Shown here: positions 11,509 through 13,996 of the stretch, piece after piece
Layout: every line of letters begins with the position of its first letter
Numbering within the stretch: the first letter of the stretch is position 1
NCBI GenBank assembly: GCA_026999335.1
Contig: JALTPW010000137.1
Coordinates: 1 to 13,996, forward strand
Direction of reading: 5' to 3'
From: Chromatiales bacterium
GTDB taxonomy: Bacteria > Pseudomonadota > Gammaproteobacteria > SZUA-152
Length of the DNA stretch: 13,996 bases
The notes under the pieces: generated by a model
The model's database searches: none
What the model saw: the letters and a program-made list of their open reading frames with translations, nothing else
Told to the model about the DNA's origin: nothing
Position numbers and translations under genes: made by a program

Positions 11509-13863
11509 ATGCCTAAATTTCTCAAGATCGTCCTTTATACCCTGAGCACCGCCGTGCTGCTCATCACCCTCACGCTGACCGGCATTCTGCTGTTCGTCGA
11601 TCCCAATGACTATAAAGACGACATCACCACCGCAGTACACGGCGCTACCGGCCGCGAGCTGATTATCGACGGCGATCTGGAACTTTCCGTGTTTCCCTGG
11701 TTGGGTTTGTCTCTGGGCCAAACCCGGCTGGGTAACGCAGCGGGATTTGGCGACCAACCCATGGCGCAAGTCGAAGCGGTGGACATCAAGGTCAAGCTGC
11801 TGCCGTTGCTTGAAAGCCAGCTGGAGATGAAGACTGTGCAGCTGCACGGCCTGCAACTGAATCTGGCACGCCACGCCGATGGTGGCAGTAACTGGGATGA
11901 CCTCACCAGCCAGTCCGCAGAAGTCACCGAGACCCCGAGTGAAAAAAACCCACCGATGAGCGAATCCGGCCCACCGCCGCTGGCGGCGCTGGCCATTGGT
12001 GGCGTCGAACTGAGCGATGCACGCATCGTCTGGGACGACCAGCAGAGCGGCCAGCACATCACCATCGACAATCTGCAGTTGCAGACCGGCGCCTTGACCC
12101 TGGGCAAACCCGTCGACATCCGCCTCTCACTGGACGTGGAGACCCGCGAACCCGCGCTCCGCAACCACATCGAATTTTCCACCCGCGTCGACATCGATGA
12201 CGCCTTGCAACAGCTCAAACTCAGCGGCCTGCAACTGACCATCGACAGCCAGGGCGAAACCCTGCCGGTCAGCCCGCTGAACCTACGTCTCGGTGCCGAA
12301 GTCACGGCCAATCTCGATACACAGCAAGCCACCATTTCCGATCTGCAAATCGACGTCCTCGGCACGGAACTGCGCGCTGACGTACGCCTCGAACAATGGC
12401 AAAACGGCGACGCCCGCATCCGTATCGACATCAGCGACCCGCAAGCCCTCGCCGGCCTGCTGCCACCCGACCTCTCCAACCAGCTGTTAAGTGAGTCCTC
12501 ACTAACCACTGAGGCATCGTGGAATCTCGACCGGCAGACCGCGACAGTCAAAACCCTGCAAATCAAGGCCGCCGGCCTGCAGATCGACAGCAACCTCGAT
12601 GCCACGCAGATCATCGACGCCCCGCAGGCCAGTGGCCAGTTCAGTATCGCGGAGTTCTCACCCCGCCAGCTGGCCGCCAGCACCAACATCGAGTTACCGG
12701 AAACCAGTGACCCGCAGGTACTCAACAAGGCCAGTCTGTCCCTGGCTTTCGATGGTTCGCTGGACGCCATCGAACTGCAAAAGCTCACCTTGTTTGCCGA
12801 CGATACACAGCTCACCGGCACCGCCACCGTGAACAACTTCGAGCAGCCCGCCATCCGTTTCAAGCTCGCCATCGATGACATCGACGTGGATCGCTACCTG
12901 CCGCCGCAGCCCGACACCCCGCCCGTGCCCGTGCCCGCCGGAGCCGCCGTAGAGGCTGCCGGTCTGCCGCTGGAGCCCCTGCGCGCGCTGGACGTGGATG
13001 GCCGCATCAGCATCGGCAAATTGAAGGCGGCCAATGCGCGCCTCAGTGACATCCTGCTGACCATCAAGGCCAAAGGGGGCCAGTTGCGTTTGCACCCGTT
13101 GCAGGCCAATCTTTACGCTGGCAGTTATGCTGGCGACATCCACATGGATGTACGCAGCGACACGCCGAAGATCAGCCTCAACGAAGTCATCAAAAACGTG
13201 CAGGCCGGCCCGCTGCTGAAGGACATCAATGGTGACGACCCCATCTCCGGCACCGCCAATCTACAGGCCAAAATCACCACCCTGGGCAGCGAGCCCGAGG
13301 CAATGATGAGAACCCTCAATGGCAGCGCGCAGGTGCAATTCCTCGACGGTTCCGTCAAGGGCATCAATATCGGTCACATGCTACGCAGCGCCCAGGCCAA
13401 GCTGAAGGGCCAACCCGCACCGCCGGAAGAGCTGAAACAGACCGACTTCGCTGCGGTCACAGCCAGCGTGTCTATCGCCAATGGCGTAGTGACCAACAAG
13501 GATTTGTCCGCCAAGACACCACTGCTGCGGATCAGCGGCGAGGGTACGGTGGATCTGCCCAGGGGACGCCTCGACTACCGGCTCGTCAACACCATTGTCA
13601 ACACCGCCACCGGTCAGGCTGGCAAGGATCTGGAGCAGCTCAGGGGCCTGCCCATCCCCATCCGTATCAAGGGGCCCTTCGACGAGCCCAAAATCAGCCT
13701 GGATCTCAAATCGGTGATGAGCGCCAAGGCCAAGCAGAAACTGGATCAACAAAAGAAAAAACTCAAGGAAAAAGCCGACAAAGCGCTCATCAAGGAACGC
13801 GAGAAAGCCAAGGAAAAAGTGAAAGAGGAAGTGGACAAGGCACTCAAGGGCCTGTTCCGCTGA
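11509..13863 (+). CDS. asmA: AsmA family envelope protein
   Basis: 784 residues. One N-terminal transmembrane helix (about 6-29) is followed by the AsmA signature DPNDYKDDI (31-39) and TGRELIIDGDLELSVFPWLGL, then a long beta-rich periplasmic region. AsmA-like proteins are thought to form a hydrophobic groove that carries phospholipid between membranes. A Pro-rich linker (PPVPVPAG, near 468-476) leads to the conserved C-terminal AsmA part (about 490-735, with NGSAQVQFLDGSVKGINI). It ends in a Lys/Glu-rich helical tail (about 736-784). It is longer than E. coli AsmA (617). ATG 11509 is chosen because the helix follows at once; ATG 11467 and TTG 11407 are in frame, and the ribosome site is weak for all. 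Its stop overlaps the mutY start (TGATG), the usual asmA-mutY order. Confidence 0.92.
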   Translation: MPKFLKIVLYTLSTAVLLITLTLTGILLFVDPNDYKDDITTAVHGATGRELIIDGDLELSVFPWLGLSLGQTRLGNAAGFGDQPMAQVEAVDIKVKLLPLLESQLEMKTVQLHGLQLNLARHADGGSNWDDLTSQSAEVTETPSEKNPPMSESGPPPLAALAIGGVELSDARIVWDDQQSGQHITIDNLQLQTGALTLGKPVDIRLSLDVETREPALRNHIEFSTRVDIDDALQQLKLSGLQLTIDSQGETLPVSPLNLRLGAEVTANLDTQQATISDLQIDVLGTELRADVRLEQWQNGDARIRIDISDPQALAGLLPPDLSNQLLSESSLTTEASWNLDRQTATVKTLQIKAAGLQIDSNLDATQIIDAPQASGQFSIAEFSPRQLAASTNIELPETSDPQVLNKASLSLAFDGSLDAIELQKLTLFADDTQLTGTATVNNFEQPAIRFKLAIDDIDVDRYLPPQPDTPPVPVPAGAAVEAAGLPLEPLRALDVDGRISIGKLKAANARLSDILLTIKAKGGQLRLHPLQANLYAGSYAGDIHMDVRSDTPKISLNEVIKNVQAGPLLKDINGDDPISGTANLQAKITTLGSEPEAMMRTLNGSAQVQFLDGSVKGINIGHMLRSAQAKLKGQPAPPEELKQTDFAAVTASVSIANGVVTNKDLSAKTPLLRISGEGTVDLPRGRLDYRLVNTIVNTATGQAGKDLEQLRGLPIPIRIKGPFDEPKISLDLKSVMSAKAKQKLDQQKKKLKEKADKALIKEREKAKEKVKEEVDKALKGLFR

Positions 13864-13996
13864 TGTCTTCACAGGCACACAGCGACTTTGCCCATCGCCT
13901 GCTGGGCTGGTTCGACCGGCACGGCCGCCACGACCTGCCCTGGCAGCAACAGCGCACGCCCTACCGGGTATGGATCTCGGAGATCATGCTACAGCA
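13863..13996 (+). CDS. mutY: A/G-specific adenine glycosylase MutY, N-terminal part (cut by window edge)
   Basis: The first 44 residues are present. They contain LLGWFDRHGRHDLPW (13-27), then TPYRVWISEIMLQ, the strongly conserved start of MutY that runs into the QQTQV motif. MutY removes adenine mispaired with 8-oxoguanine. ATG 13863 overlaps the asmA stop by one base (TGATG), so the two are translationally coupled. The HhH motif, iron-sulfur cluster and NUDIX-like domain lie beyond the edge. Confidence 0.95.
   Translation, partial: MSSQAHSDFAHRLLGWFDRHGRHDLPWQQQRTPYRVWISEIMLQ

Noticed and set aside
1..13996. CRISPR arrays, tRNA, rRNA or insertion sequences
   Set aside because: No regularly spaced repeats, cloverleaf-like segment, rRNA sequence or transposase was recognised on either strand.

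Overview
The window comes from a gammaproteobacterium with moderately GC-rich core genes. The evidence is the type and adjacency of the housekeeping genes: rpmB-rpmG, rph-rdgB, a glrK-qseG-glrR operon, and asmA-mutY. No single gene fixes the genus. Nothing was searched against a database; all calls rest on protein motifs and remembered family features.

Layout. The left edge holds the end of comF (+), converging on a YfaZ-like outer-membrane gene (-). Next are rpmG and rpmB (-), with a clear intrinsic terminator. Divergent from them is rph (+), followed by rdgB (+), with a nested inverted repeat in the gap. A long non-coding stretch (3037-3611) leads to a small secreted EF-hand gene. Then comes a three-gene operon, 4143-7617: a sensor kinase, a coiled-coil lipoprotein and a sigma-54 activator, which are homologues of GlrK/QseE, QseG and GlrR/QseF.

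From about 7.8 to 10.0 kb the sequence is visibly more AT-rich. This block holds accessory genes: a DHFR/RibD-like reductase (-), an XRE regulator with an MmyB-type sensor domain (-), and a divergent four-helix membrane protein (+). Hairpins lie at both sides of the block. Core-like sequence resumes with a secreted single-domain retropepsin-like protease, then asmA, which overlaps mutY (cut by the right edge).

Main observation. The non-coding region upstream of the EF-hand gene holds a good sigma-54 (-24/-12) promoter candidate at 3441-3456. About 110 and 177 bases upstream of its expected start are two near-matches to the TGTC-N10-GACA site known for GlrR in enterobacteria; one of them is a perfect 16-base palindrome. 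In E. coli the locus just upstream of glrK encodes GlmY, the GlrR/sigma-54-controlled small RNA. Here the same position appears to hold a GlrR-type promoter reading into a periplasmic calcium-binding protein, possibly with a structured 5' leader. That would place an EF-hand protein in the GlrK-QseG-GlrR circuit. The motifs are seen in the sequence; the wiring is inferred.
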